In this document: positions 18,641-26,873 of the stretch, piece by piece | Position numbering within the stretch: the stretch's first letter is position 1 | Layout of the letters: each line of letters begins with the position of its first letter | Assembly: GCF_014269225.2 (NCBI RefSeq) | Contig: NZ_CP077097.1 | Coordinates: 4,723,001 to 4,787,000 of the forward strand | Source: Pseudomonas anuradhapurensis | GTDB taxonomy: Bacteria; Pseudomonadota; Gammaproteobacteria; Pseudomonadales; Pseudomonadaceae | Length of the DNA stretch: 64,000 nt | Reading direction: 5' to 3' | Position numbers and translations under genes: made by a program | Notes under the pieces: generated by a model | Seen by the model: only the letters and a program-made list of their open reading frames with translations | Database searches by the model: none | What the model was told of the DNA's origin: nothing

Positions 18641-18850
18641 CCAGGGGCTGCTCGGCAGCCCAGCGCCCTCCTACCGGTACCGCGTCAACTGTAGGAGCAG
18701 ATTTATCCGCGAAGCAGGCGGCGCGGTGGATGGCACCGGCTGTGCCGGTGCTCGCGGCTGAAGCCGCTGCTACAGGTGTCGCGTCAAGTCGAAGCCGGCG
18801 CGGTACCTGTGGGAACTGGCTCGCCGGCGATGGGCCGCAACGCGGCCCCC
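18641..18850. repeat. Mosaic of degenerate REP-like fragments
   Basis: Fragments of both REP classes (GTAGGAGCAGATTTATCCGCGAA at the 18690s, CCTGTGGGAACTGGCTCGCCGGCGATGGGCCGC at the 18810s, and GCTGCTCGGCAGC) are jumbled in the convergent gap between the ferritin-like and asmA genes. No gene is seen. Confidence 0.65.
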
Positions 18851-20917
18851 TCATTGCTTGCCTTTCACCGCAGCTGGCGCCTTGCCCGCCTTCATCTGCT
18901 GCAACAGCGGCGTGCATTGGTTCGGGTCATCCCCGCTGCTGGGGGCAACCAACGCCAGCAAGCCCGCCGCCGGCCCGGCCACCACGCCCAGCGCCACCAT
19001 CCCCGCCCCGCGCAATGCCAGCGGCACCGCCTGCACCCCGGCACTGGGCTTGGCGAACGGCCCGCGCACGTATAGCGGCGAGCGCAGCGAGAACAGCCGC
19101 AGCCCTTTCGATTCCGGGGTGATTTTCAGGTCCAGCTGCTCGCTGGCGAAATTGGCCGTGCCGTTGATGTAGATGATCGCGTTCTCGGTATCGAAGATGA
19201 ACAGGCGCGTGGTCGCCAACCCATCCTTGATGCCGACATCGGCTGCTGCGCAATTGATCTTCACGTCTTCATCGCCGAACAGCTTGCCGACCACGTAGTT
19301 GCCCACGTTCAACCCGGCAATCTCCATCAGGCTCCGGCTGATAGCGCCATCGTTGACCAGCATGCGCAGGTCGCCATTGGCCGTACCCAGCAGCGCAGCT
19401 ACCGAGTTACCCCGGCCTGTGATGTCGGCATCGCCATTCAACTCGCCAAAGCTGGTCTGCATTGGCGCAAAACCAGGGAACAGTTGCTTGAGCTTGAAGC
19501 CCCGCGCGGTCAACCGGGCACGCCCCTGCAGCGGCACGTTGCGGCCATCCAGGCGGATCTGCGAGGCCAGGTTGCCACCGGCCACGCCAAAACGCAGGGG
19601 TTCCAGGCGCAGCAGGCCATCTTCCAGGATCACGTGGGCCGACAGGTCATTGAAGGGCAATTGCGCGCTGTGCACGATGCGCTTGCCGGCAAAGGTGACG
19701 TCGGCATCCATGGCACGCCAGCGCTCGGTGCGGAACTCCTCCACTGGCAGAACCTTGCCTTGCGGCTGCTTGCTGGCGCCACCACGGGTTTTCTGTTCGG
19801 CATTGGAGTCGGCACCGATCAGTGGCGCCAGGTCCTTGAACAGCAATTGATTGGATACCAGGTTGCCCGACAGCCTGGGCCGTGGCTGGCTGGCAACGAA
19901 GACCAGGTCACCATGGATGTCGCTGTCACCGATCTGGCCGTTGAAGCCCTGGTAATCGAAGCTCGCCCCTTGCGCCGCGTGCAGGTTGGCGCTGAGGTGG
20001 CCATCGGTGGAATAGGCCGGGGTGTCCGGCAGGGTCACACCGGTCAGCGGGTAGAGGTTGCCCAGGCTGGCCCCGGACAGGCGCAGGCGCAGGTCGAGGG
20101 CGCCCAGGTTGCGCGGGTCGGTCAGGGTACCGGCGAGCACCACATGGGTGTCGGCGATACGCACATCGGCCTGCAGCGGGAACGGTTGGCTGGCGTCCTG
20201 CAGGGCCAGCAGGCCGCCTATCTTGCCGGAGCCGGCCACCGGCTGGCCTTTGTAGCGGCCCTGCACCTTCAGGCCGAAGGCGTAATCCTGCGCTGCACCG
20301 GCCTTCTCGGCCCTGGCCTTGCCGACGATGTCACTGAACGGTATTGGCTTGCCCAGCGGGTCGATCTGCACCTTCATGCTGGTTTTCAGGGTTTGGTCAT
20401 CGAAACTGACATTGCCCTGGTCAAAGCCGATGGCGCCGATGTCCAACTGCCATTTCGAAGGTTCGGCGTTGTCATCCTTGGGGCCGAAATCGAAGGTCCA
20501 GTTGGCGCGGCCATCGGCCAGACGGGTCAGGCTGGCAGTGGGTTTGGTCAGGTCGATGCGCGGGATGCTGATCTGCCGGAACAGCAACGGTAACGGCGCC
20601 AGGCGGAACGCCACACGTTCCAGGCCGACCATCTTCTGCTCGTTGAGCCACGCCGGGTTGCCCAGGCTCAGGTCCTCGGCAATGAAATGCGGCCAGGGTA
20701 CCCAGGCACGCCAGCCGCCCTCTTGCGCTTCGGTGCGCCACTCGACGGCAAGGTTGCCATTGATCGCGAAGGGCCGCTGCAGGGCTTCTGAGACTTTGTC
20801 GTTGAGCAGGGGTTTGACGCGGTTCCAGTCGAAGGTGGCGATGATCACCACCAGGATCGCCAACAAGGTCAGCAGGCTGGTGAAGGTCCAGACGAGGATT
20901 CTGGCGGGACGCGTCAT
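18851..20917 (-). CDS. AsmA-family envelope protein
   Basis: Large envelope protein of 688 residues. There is one N-terminal transmembrane helix (about residues 8-29, ILVWTFTSLLTLLAILVVII) and the rest lies in the periplasm. The N-terminal AsmA domain contains FDWNRVKPLLNDKVSEALQR, and a C-terminal AsmA-like repeat region includes GNSVAALLGTANGDLRMLV near residue 520. The family is implicated in lipid transport between membranes and outer-membrane assembly. The start at 20917 is supported by AAGGAGAATCACGCA; an upstream ATG at 20944 lacks this. It stands alone. Confidence 0.88.
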   Translation of the reverse strand: MTRPARILVWTFTSLLTLLAILVVIIATFDWNRVKPLLNDKVSEALQRPFAINGNLAVEWRTEAQEGGWRAWVPWPHFIAEDLSLGNPAWLNEQKMVGLERVAFRLAPLPLLFRQISIPRIDLTKPTASLTRLADGRANWTFDFGPKDDNAEPSKWQLDIGAIGFDQGNVSFDDQTLKTSMKVQIDPLGKPIPFSDIVGKARAEKAGAAQDYAFGLKVQGRYKGQPVAGSGKIGGLLALQDASQPFPLQADVRIADTHVVLAGTLTDPRNLGALDLRLRLSGASLGNLYPLTGVTLPDTPAYSTDGHLSANLHAAQGASFDYQGFNGQIGDSDIHGDLVFVASQPRPRLSGNLVSNQLLFKDLAPLIGADSNAEQKTRGGASKQPQGKVLPVEEFRTERWRAMDADVTFAGKRIVHSAQLPFNDLSAHVILEDGLLRLEPLRFGVAGGNLASQIRLDGRNVPLQGRARLTARGFKLKQLFPGFAPMQTSFGELNGDADITGRGNSVAALLGTANGDLRMLVNDGAISRSLMEIAGLNVGNYVVGKLFGDEDVKINCAAADVGIKDGLATTRLFIFDTENAIIYINGTANFASEQLDLKITPESKGLRLFSLRSPLYVRGPFAKPSAGVQAVPLALRGAGMVALGVVAGPAAGLLALVAPSSGDDPNQCTPLLQQMKAGKAPAAVKGKQ

Positions 20918-21257
20918 TGCGTGATTCTCCTTGCGGTATGGCACAGAAACAGGCGTAGCGGGGCATTCACTATCTGGGACTGACGAAAACCCGCGGGGTT
21001 TTATGGTTGGCCCATGATAGCGAAGTTTTTCCTGGCCATTTGTTCAGCAATTCATCGCGTCAGGCTGGATGTGTAACCGGCTCACAGCAATATCAAAAAG
21101 CCATTACTCAAGCCATAAAGGCTGTGCTAGAGCCGTTCGAGGTCTCTATCAATATGGTCGATTGTTACCATTACCCGTATGAACTTCTCTCTGGCGTTAC
21201 CCGGCGTAGCATTGACTCCGTACCCACTTTCCAGCCCCCGAGAGGAGCACCGAAGTC
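20918..21257. other. 340-bp intergenic region upstream of the repeat protein
   Basis: This gap separates the divergent asmA and repeat-protein genes and is less GC-rich than its surroundings. It contains a near-perfect palindrome AAAACCCGCGGGGTTTT (20987-21003), a run of A/T-rich sequence at 21085-21125, and the AGAGGAG ribosome site of the repeat protein (21241-21247). I found no convincing gene; an 84-codon frame at 21007-21261 has no good start signal or recognisable protein. Confidence 0.6.
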
Positions 21258-21800
21258 ATGAAACGCCACCTGCTGACCCTGACCCTGTCCATTCTGGCTG
21301 CCAACGCTTTTGCCTTGCCAGCCGACGAGCAACACCTGACCGCCGAATCGCGCTCCAGCGCTGCCGAAATCGCCCAGCCGCTGAAGACTGTTGCCGAAGG
21401 TGGTTCTGATCGCCTGATCGAACGTACTGGCCGCGTTGCCGAAGGTGGCTCCGATCGCCTGATCGAACGTACTGGCCGCGTTGCCGAAGGTGGCTCCGAT
21501 CGCCTGATCGAACGTACTGGCCGCATTGCCGAAGGTGGCTCCGATCGCCTGATCGAACGCACTGGCCGTGTTGCCGAAGGTGGTTCTGATCGCCTGATCG
21601 AACGCACTGGCCGTGTTGCCGAAGGTGGCTCCGATCGCCTGATCGAACGCACTGGCCGTGTTGCCGAAGGTGGCTCCGATCGCCTGATCGAACGCACTGG
21701 CCGCGTTGCCGAAGGTGGCTCCGATCGCCTGATCGAACGCGCTGGCCGTGTCGCCGAAGGTGGTTCTGATCGCCTGGTCGAAATCAGCCGTGTGAGCTGA
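21258..21800 (+). CDS. Exported protein made of 15-residue tandem repeats
   Basis: I do not recognise a named family. The protein has 180 residues: a clear signal peptide (MKRHLLTLTLSILAANAFA, cleavage after residue 19), a short acidic spacer to about residue 44, then eight full repeats of VAEGGSDRLIERTGR and a ninth truncated one ending LVEISRVS. Each unit is predicted hydrophilic with alternating acidic and basic residues, no cysteine and no aromatic residue. AGAGGAG lies 10 bases before the ATG and a terminator follows at 21851, so it appears to be a single-gene unit. Codon choice between repeats is nearly constant, indicating recent expansion. Possible roles (surface or periplasmic filament, adhesin, phage-related) are guesses. 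Confidence 0.85.
   Translation: MKRHLLTLTLSILAANAFALPADEQHLTAESRSSAAEIAQPLKTVAEGGSDRLIERTGRVAEGGSDRLIERTGRVAEGGSDRLIERTGRIAEGGSDRLIERTGRVAEGGSDRLIERTGRVAEGGSDRLIERTGRVAEGGSDRLIERTGRVAEGGSDRLIERAGRVAEGGSDRLVEISRVS
21390..21794 (+). repeat. Nine 45-bp tandem repeats within the exported protein gene
   Basis: Units start at 21390, 21435, 21480, 21525, 21570, 21615, 21660, 21705 and 21750. Differences are almost all silent. Units 1, 5 and 9 share GGTTCTGAT while the others have GGCTCCGAT, so a four-unit (180-bp) block appears to have been duplicated. The last unit diverges at its 3' end. Confidence 0.95.
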
Positions 21801-21850
21801 CCCCATGACCGAAAAGAACAATCTCTGTCGCAACACCGCCTCCCCTCCAG

Positions 21851-21881
21851 GCCCGGTCCATTGACCGGGCTTTGTTTTTTT
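21851..21881 (+). terminator. Rho-independent terminator after the repeat protein
   Basis: GCCCGGTC-CATT-GACCGGGC (8-bp stem, 4-base loop, 21851-21870) is followed by TTTGTTTTTTT. Confidence 0.92.
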
Positions 21882-21921
21882 CACTAGAGTGCCCAGCCTC
21901 ACCGTCACAGAAGCTCGCACC

Positions 21922-22554
21922 ATGCTGCCGCGCGCCGAACAGAAGCTACAGACCCGCCAGGCCCTGCTTGATGCCGCCTGCCAGCTCATGGAGAGTGGCC
22001 GTGGTTTCGGCAGTATCAGCCTGCGCGAAGTGGCGAAGACCGCCGGCATCGTACCCACCGGCTTCTACCGGCATTTCTCCGACATGGACGCCCTGGGCCT
22101 GGCCCTGGTGGCCGAGGTCGATGCCACGTTCCGCCAAACCATCCGCCTGGTACGCCACAACGAATTCGAACTGGGCGGCATTACCGATGCCTCGGTGCGC
22201 ATCTTCCTCGACGTGGTCGCCGCCCACCGCGCACAGTTCCTGTTCCTGGCCCGCGAGCAGTACGGCGGTTCACAGGCAGTCCGCCAGGCCATTGCCCGCC
22301 TGCGCCAGAACATCAGCGACGACCTGGCCACCGACCTCGCACGCATGAAACGCTGGCAGCACCTGGACAGCGCGGCGCTGGCGGTAATGGCCGACCTGGT
22401 GGTGAAGACCGTGTTCGCCACCCTGCCGGAACTGATCGACAGCCCGGAGCCGGGTTATCCACAGGCGCTGACGCCGCAGGAAAAGATCACCCAGCAGTTG
22501 CGCTTCATCTTCGTCGGCGCGCGACATTGGCAGGGGTTGGGCAACCCGGGCTGA
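21922..22554 (+). CDS. TetR-family regulator, DesT/FabR-like
   Basis: Repressor of 210 residues with an N-terminal helix-turn-helix (about residues 12-50; ISLREVAKTAGIVPTGFYRHF). The opening MLPRAEQKLQTRQ and the stretches DMDALGLALVAEVD and FLAREQYGGS resemble the DesT/FabR group, which controls unsaturated fatty acid synthesis in response to acyl-CoA. DesT normally sits beside the desCB desaturase genes, but these are not adjacent here. The ATG at 21922 begins this conserved opening; an upstream GTG at 21889 overlaps the terminator region of the preceding gene. Target genes unknown. Confidence 0.82.
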   Translation: MLPRAEQKLQTRQALLDAACQLMESGRGFGSISLREVAKTAGIVPTGFYRHFSDMDALGLALVAEVDATFRQTIRLVRHNEFELGGITDASVRIFLDVVAAHRAQFLFLAREQYGGSQAVRQAIARLRQNISDDLATDLARMKRWQHLDSAALAVMADLVVKTVFATLPELIDSPEPGYPQALTPQEKITQQLRFIFVGARHWQGLGNPG

Positions 22555-22647
22555 TGGTTGCCGGTACTGGCCTCTTTGCCGGCACAGGCTACCGAAAACC
22601 CCAGTTCTGCTACCATGGCGCCCTGCCCGACAGCGACGAGCGCCTAA

Positions 22648-23745
22648 ATGTCCAACCCCCGCCACACCCTGCCCGAACTGGCCCGCTTCAACCAGCATTT
22701 CGCCGAACGCATCGTGCCGTTGTGGCAAGGCCCGGGCTGGAACGCCGACATGGCCCTGCCCTACGAAGCCCTGGACGCCGAGCAGCGGCCCTTGCCGGTG
22801 CAGCGCTACCGGGCCATGGCCTGCGCGCGCCAGCTGTACCTGTTCAGCAGCCGCATCGGGCAGCCCGGTGCCGCCGAACGCGCGGCCGCCCTGTTCCGCT
22901 CGTTGCAAAAGCACTTCCACGACGCCGAACATGGTGGCTGGTTCTACAGTATCGACGCCCAAGGCAAGCCGCTGGACCGGCGCAAGGACCTGTATACCCA
23001 TGCCTTCATCGTGTTCGCCTGCGCGCACTACTGGGGCAAGGTGCGCGAAAGCCTGGTGGAGTCCACCTTGAATGCCGCTCTGGGCATCATCGACCAGCAG
23101 TTCGCCCGTGGCGACGGCCTGTACGAAGCCAGCCTGGGTGAAGACTGGGCCGACCTGGGCAGCGGCCCGCTGCAGAACCCACAGATGCATCTGGCCGAAG
23201 CTTTCCTGCAAGTGCTGGCAGTACGTGAAGACGAACATACCCGGCAGTCGCTGCTGCAGCTGTGCGATGCCCTGCAGGCGCACTTCATCGAACCGGCCCA
23301 TGGCCTGATGCTGGAAAAACCCCGCGACGCTGTGGATAACTGGTTCGAACCAGGGCATCAGTTCGAGTGGTTCTACCTGCTGCACACCTCGCCGCTGCTG
23401 CGTGACACGCCGCTGCATGCCTCCATCGACCGGGCGTTCGGCTTTGCCGAGCAGTACGGGGTGAAGGATGGGGCAGTGTTGGCGATGCTGGCTGTGGATG
23501 GCCAGGTACTGGATGCCACCCAGCGGATCTGGGCGCAGGCCGAATACCTGCGGGCGTTGGTGTTGCGCGTCGGTGGCGAGGCGAAGCTGGCGGGGCAGTT
23601 GCAGGCGCTGGAAGCGCGGTTCCTGCGGCAAGCGGGCTGGTATGAGTGCCGGGACGGCGAGGGAGCGGTCAGCCGGCATGATATGCCTTCGACCACCCCC
23701 TACCACCTGGCGACGTGCCTGGAAGGCTTGCAACGCCTGGGCTGA
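22648..23745 (+). CDS. AGE-family epimerase/isomerase
   Basis: Enzyme of 365 residues with the (alpha/alpha)6-barrel layout of N-acylglucosamine 2-epimerase and D-mannose isomerase. Conserved pieces include DLYTHAFIVFACAHYWG (about residues 114-130), NPQMHLAEAFLQVL, PGHQFEWFYLLH (about 234-245) and a terminal STTPYHLATCLEGLQRL. The His residues in these motifs are catalytic in the family. Members act on mannose/fructose/glucose, cellobiose or GlcNAc; the length and motifs fit a mannose isomerase but substrate is not determined. Follows the TetR gene by 93 bp, in the same direction. Confidence 0.82.
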   Translation: MSNPRHTLPELARFNQHFAERIVPLWQGPGWNADMALPYEALDAEQRPLPVQRYRAMACARQLYLFSSRIGQPGAAERAAALFRSLQKHFHDAEHGGWFYSIDAQGKPLDRRKDLYTHAFIVFACAHYWGKVRESLVESTLNAALGIIDQQFARGDGLYEASLGEDWADLGSGPLQNPQMHLAEAFLQVLAVREDEHTRQSLLQLCDALQAHFIEPAHGLMLEKPRDAVDNWFEPGHQFEWFYLLHTSPLLRDTPLHASIDRAFGFAEQYGVKDGAVLAMLAVDGQVLDATQRIWAQAEYLRALVLRVGGEAKLAGQLQALEARFLRQAGWYECRDGEGAVSRHDMPSTTPYHLATCLEGLQRLG

Positions 23746-23777
23746 CGCTGCAGCGGCCCGTAGATGCGCATTGCCCG

Positions 23778-23895
23778 TGTAGGAGCGGCCTTGTGTCGCG
23801 AAAGGGCTGCAGAGCAGCCCCGGGGTTTCAGCGTATATGCACAAATTGCCGGGGCTGCTTCGCAGCCCTTTCGCGACACAAGGCCGCTCCTACAA
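23778..23895. repeat. REP pair, GCGACACAAGG class (AAGGGCTGC variant)
   Basis: Inverted units at 23778-23822 and 23852-23895, in which CGCGAAAGGGCTGC replaces the usual CGCGATGGGCTGC. They lie between two convergent genes. Confidence 0.88.
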
Positions 23896-23923
23896 AGGGC
23901 GCACTAGCCGACCAGGTGGATAC

Positions 23924-24691
23924 TCAACCGTTGGCTGACCGGTCGATCGAGAACCCTGCCCAGTCCTGGCTAACCGGCATCAGCTCCAGGCTGTTGATGT
24001 TGATGTGCGCCGGCTGGTTGAGGATCCAGAAAATGGTCTCGGCGATGTCCTGCGGCTGGATTGGCTCGGCACCGGCGTAGGTCGCATCGTACTTGGCCTG
24101 GTCGCCGCCGAAGCGCACCAGCGAGAATTCACTCTCGCACAGGCCCGGCTCGATGTTGCTCACGCGCACCCCGGTGCCGCGCAGGTCGCAGCGCAGGCTC
24201 AGCGAGAACTGGCCGACGAACGCCTTGGTACCGCCATACACGTTGCTGCCCGGGTACGGGTAGTTGCCTGCCACCGAGCCCACGTTGAGGATCGAGGCGC
24301 CGCGGCCATGGGCGATCAGGCGTGGCAGCAGCAGGCGGGTGGTGTAGATCAGCCCCTTGATGTTGGTATCGACCATGGTTTCCCAGTCGTCCAGGCTGCA
24401 GTTCTGCGCCGCATCCACGCCCAGCGCGAGGCCGGCATTGTTGACCAGCCCTCGCAACTTGTCGAAGCCTGCCGGCAGGTTGGCGATGGCTTGCTCCATG
24501 GCCTTGCGATCGCGCACGTCGAGCACCAGCCCATGCACTTCGGTCTTGGCTGACAGCTCGGCGCACAGGGCGTCCAGGCGCTCCTTGCGACGACCCGTGA
24601 GGACCAGTTTCCAGCCGGCCTCGGCAAAGCGGCGAGCAGTCGCCTCGCCGAAACCGGAAGTCGCGCCAGTGATGAATACGGTGGACGTCAT
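23924..24691 (-). CDS. Short-chain dehydrogenase, YdfG-like (NADP 3-hydroxy acid dehydrogenase)
   Basis: Classical SDR of 255 residues. The dinucleotide motif is TGATSGFG (residues 7-14), NNAGLALG follows, and the catalytic Ser, Tyr and Lys sit in GSVAGNYPYPGSNVYGGTKAF (split; Ser at about 138, Tyr at about 151, Lys at about 155). The overall pattern, with NIEPGLCESEFSLVRF and HININSLELMPV near the end, matches YdfG, which oxidises serine, L-allo-threonine and 3-hydroxy acids with NADP. GAGGAACAGAGC immediately before the ATG at 24691 fixes the start. Single gene between a REP pair and a large non-coding gap. Confidence 0.9.
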   Translation of the reverse strand: MTSTVFITGATSGFGEATARRFAEAGWKLVLTGRRKERLDALCAELSAKTEVHGLVLDVRDRKAMEQAIANLPAGFDKLRGLVNNAGLALGVDAAQNCSLDDWETMVDTNIKGLIYTTRLLLPRLIAHGRGASILNVGSVAGNYPYPGSNVYGGTKAFVGQFSLSLRCDLRGTGVRVSNIEPGLCESEFSLVRFGGDQAKYDATYAGAEPIQPQDIAETIFWILNQPAHININSLELMPVSQDWAGFSIDRSANG

Positions 24692-25284
24692 GCTCTGTTC
24701 CTCACGGTAGGTTGTCATCGGCAGCTTTGCAGCATGCCCGCGCCGGACGCTGGCAGCAAGCCGTCGAGGCCGCTGGTCATTTTTTGTTCATAACCGGCAA
24801 ACCCTTGCTGCAGAGGGCGCGGCGCCAGCTATGCGCATGTTATCCACAAGACTTTCCCCATGGATTGGGGGCAACTTGTCTGCTGGGCGGAACCCTTTCA
24901 GCGTGGCGGGGTTGGTGGATATCTTCAAGGTGATGGCGCAAGGCTTTCAAGCATGCCGCGTGTAGCGGTCTGTCCAAGGGTTTTTCACAGAGTTATCCAC
25001 AGGGTGTTCGCTGCGTTGGGCGAGGCTGCAGGGCTCGCCAGAGCAGTGAAAATCACCCACAGAAGGCTTCTGATCAAAAAATAACCATGCAGCTGCAACC
25101 CTTGCTGTTCAAGGGCTCGCGCCAGGTGCCACCATGTTTTCCACAGGCGGCTCCACATTAACCGTGGAAAACATCAGCCTGTGCAAACAATGGCTTGCGA
25201 CGCGCTTGTGGAGTAATTCCGGAAGGATGTGAAACAGGTTGTCCACATAGCGGACGGGGCTGCGTTTGCAGCCCCGGATACCAC
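24692..25284. other. 593-bp non-coding gap with several DnaA-box-like sequences
   Basis: No convincing gene is seen on either strand. Two perfect 9-mers TTATCCACA (24840-24848 and 24993-25001) and three close relatives, TTTTTCACA (24981-24989), TTTTCCACA (25137-25145) and TTGTCCACA (25239-25247), all point in the same direction. Short A/T-rich stretches (24780-24790 and 25073-25085) lie among them. Whether DnaA binds is unknown; the genome's TTATCCACA content also includes copies inside genes. Confidence 0.5.
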
Positions 25285-26001
25285 TCAATGACCGCCCAGA
25301 TAAGCGTTGCGCACTTCCTCGTTGACCAGCAGCTCCTGCCCGGTGCCGGTCATGCGAATCTGCCCGTTGACCATCACATAGGCCCGGTCCGACAGCTTCA
25401 GTGCATGGTTGGCGTTCTGCTCGACCAGGAAGATGGTCATCCCGGTCTTGGCCAGTTCGCGCAGGGTCGAGAAGATCTGCTTGACCACGATCGGCGCCAG
25501 CCCCAGCGATGGCTCGTCCAGCAGCAACAACTTCGGACGGCTCATCAGCGCCCGGGCAATCGCCAGCATCTGCTGCTCGCCACCGGACATGGTCATGGCC
25601 CGCTGGTTGCGCCGCTCCTTCAGCCGCGGGAACAGCTCGTACATGCGCTGCATGTCTTCGTCGGCATGCTTGTCGCCGATGGGGATGGTGCCCATCATCA
25701 GGTTTTCCTCGACGGTCATGTCGGGGAACACCCGGCGCCCTTCCGGCGACTGGGCGATGCCGTTGGAAGCGATGTAGTGCGACGATTTGCGGGTAATGTC
25801 GGTGCCGCGATAGACGATATGCCCCGACGCTGCCCGCGGCTGGCCGAAAATCGACATCAGCAAGGTCGACTTGCCGGCACCGTTGGCGCCGATCAGGCTG
25901 ACCGTCTCGCCCTCGTTGATGTGCATCGACACCTTTTTCAGCGCCTGGATCGGCCCGTAGAACACGTCCAGGTCCTTCAGTTCGAGAATGGGTGCAGTCA
26001 T
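25285..26001 (-). CDS. livF: Branched-chain amino-acid ABC transporter ATPase LivF
   Basis: ABC ATPase of 238 residues, the last gene of the liv operon. Walker A is GANGAGKST (about residues 38-46), the signature is MSGGEQQMLAIARAL and Walker B is LLLLDEPSLGLAP, all typical of LivF/BraG. It forms a heterodimer with LivG to energise uptake of branched-chain or related amino acids. The ATG at 26001 overlaps the livG stop (ATGA). The exact amino acid specificity of this system is not known. Confidence 0.94.
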   Translation of the reverse strand: MTAPILELKDLDVFYGPIQALKKVSMHINEGETVSLIGANGAGKSTLLMSIFGQPRAASGHIVYRGTDITRKSSHYIASNGIAQSPEGRRVFPDMTVEENLMMGTIPIGDKHADEDMQRMYELFPRLKERRNQRAMTMSGGEQQMLAIARALMSRPKLLLLDEPSLGLAPIVVKQIFSTLRELAKTGMTIFLVEQNANHALKLSDRAYVMVNGQIRMTGTGQELLVNEEVRNAYLGGH

Positions 26002-26873
26002 ACCAGTTCCTCTTCATCGGCACCCAGGTAGGCGGCGATCACCGTCGGGTTGTGGCGGATATCCTGCGGCGCGCCTTCGGCAATCACGTTGCCGTGGTCG
26101 AGCACCACGATATGGTCGGAGATGCTCATGACCATGCCCATGTCGTGCTCGATCAGCACCACGGTGATGTCGTGCTCGTCGCGCAGCACGCGGATCATGC
26201 GGCTGAGGGCCTCGGTTTCCTGCGGGTTCAGGCCAGCCGCCGGTTCGTCCAGGCAGATGATCTTCGGCCGCGTGCACATGGCCCGGGCGATTTCCAGGCG
26301 GCGCTGCTGGCCGTACGACAATTCACCGGCCAGGCGGTTGGCGCAATCGACCAGGTCGACCACTTCCAGCCAGTAGAACGCATGGTCCAGGGCATCGCTT
26401 TCAGCCTTGCGGTAGGCCTTGGTGTTGAGCACCCCGGCCAGTAGGTTGCGGTTTACCCACATGTGCTGGGCCACCAGCAGGTTTTCCACCACCGACATTT
26501 CCTTGAACAGGCGAATGTTCTGGAAGGTCCGTGCCAGGCCGGCGCGGTTGACCAAGTGGGTACCGCCGAACATCTTGTAGTACAGGCGGTTGGCAAAGCG
26601 CGCCGGCGAGACGAAGTCCGCAGCCTGGAAGCGCTCGCCGAGCAGCTGGATGACATTGGTGTGGCTACCGCGCACGTTCAGCTCGATGCGCCCACCACTG
26701 GCCTTGTAGAAGCCGGTGAGGCAGTTGAACACCGTGGTCTTGCCGGCGCCGTTGGGGCCGATCAGGGCGAAGATCTGGTTGCGCTTGACCTTCAGGCTGA
26801 CATCGCTGAGCGCCTTGATGCCACCGAACTGCATCATCAGGTTGTCGACCGAGAGAATGATATCGTCGCTCAT
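25998..26873 (-). CDS. livG: Branched-chain amino-acid ABC transporter ATPase LivG
   Basis: ABC ATPase of 291 residues. Walker A is GPNGAGKTT (about residues 39-47), the signature is LSYGQQRRLEIARAM and Walker B is IICLDEPAAGLNPQET, a form typical of LivG/BraF. It has the usual insertion after the Q-loop (FQNIRLFKEMSVVENLLVAQH split into two parts). Start and stop overlap livM and livF by four bases (ATGA), so the three are translationally coupled. Confidence 0.94.
   Translation of the reverse strand: MSDDIILSVDNLMMQFGGIKALSDVSLKVKRNQIFALIGPNGAGKTTVFNCLTGFYKASGGRIELNVRGSHTNVIQLLGERFQAADFVSPARFANRLYYKMFGGTHLVNRAGLARTFQNIRLFKEMSVVENLLVAQHMWVNRNLLAGVLNTKAYRKAESDALDHAFYWLEVVDLVDCANRLAGELSYGQQRRLEIARAMCTRPKIICLDEPAAGLNPQETEALSRMIRVLRDEHDITVVLIEHDMGMVMSISDHIVVLDHGNVIAEGAPQDIRHNPTVIAAYLGADEEELV

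Noticed and set aside
21007..21261. An 84-codon frame upstream of the repeat protein
   Set aside because: No ribosome site, no recognisable domain, and it ends within the start of the next gene.
21171..22058. A minus-strand repeat protein over the 45-bp repeats
   Set aside because: The same repeats are read in the plus strand with a signal peptide, ribosome site and terminator; the minus frame lacks these and overlaps the TetR gene.
22455..22464. TTATCCACA inside the TetR gene and similar boxes in the lipase and AGE genes
   Set aside because: Single copies inside genes are expected by chance and have no cluster context.
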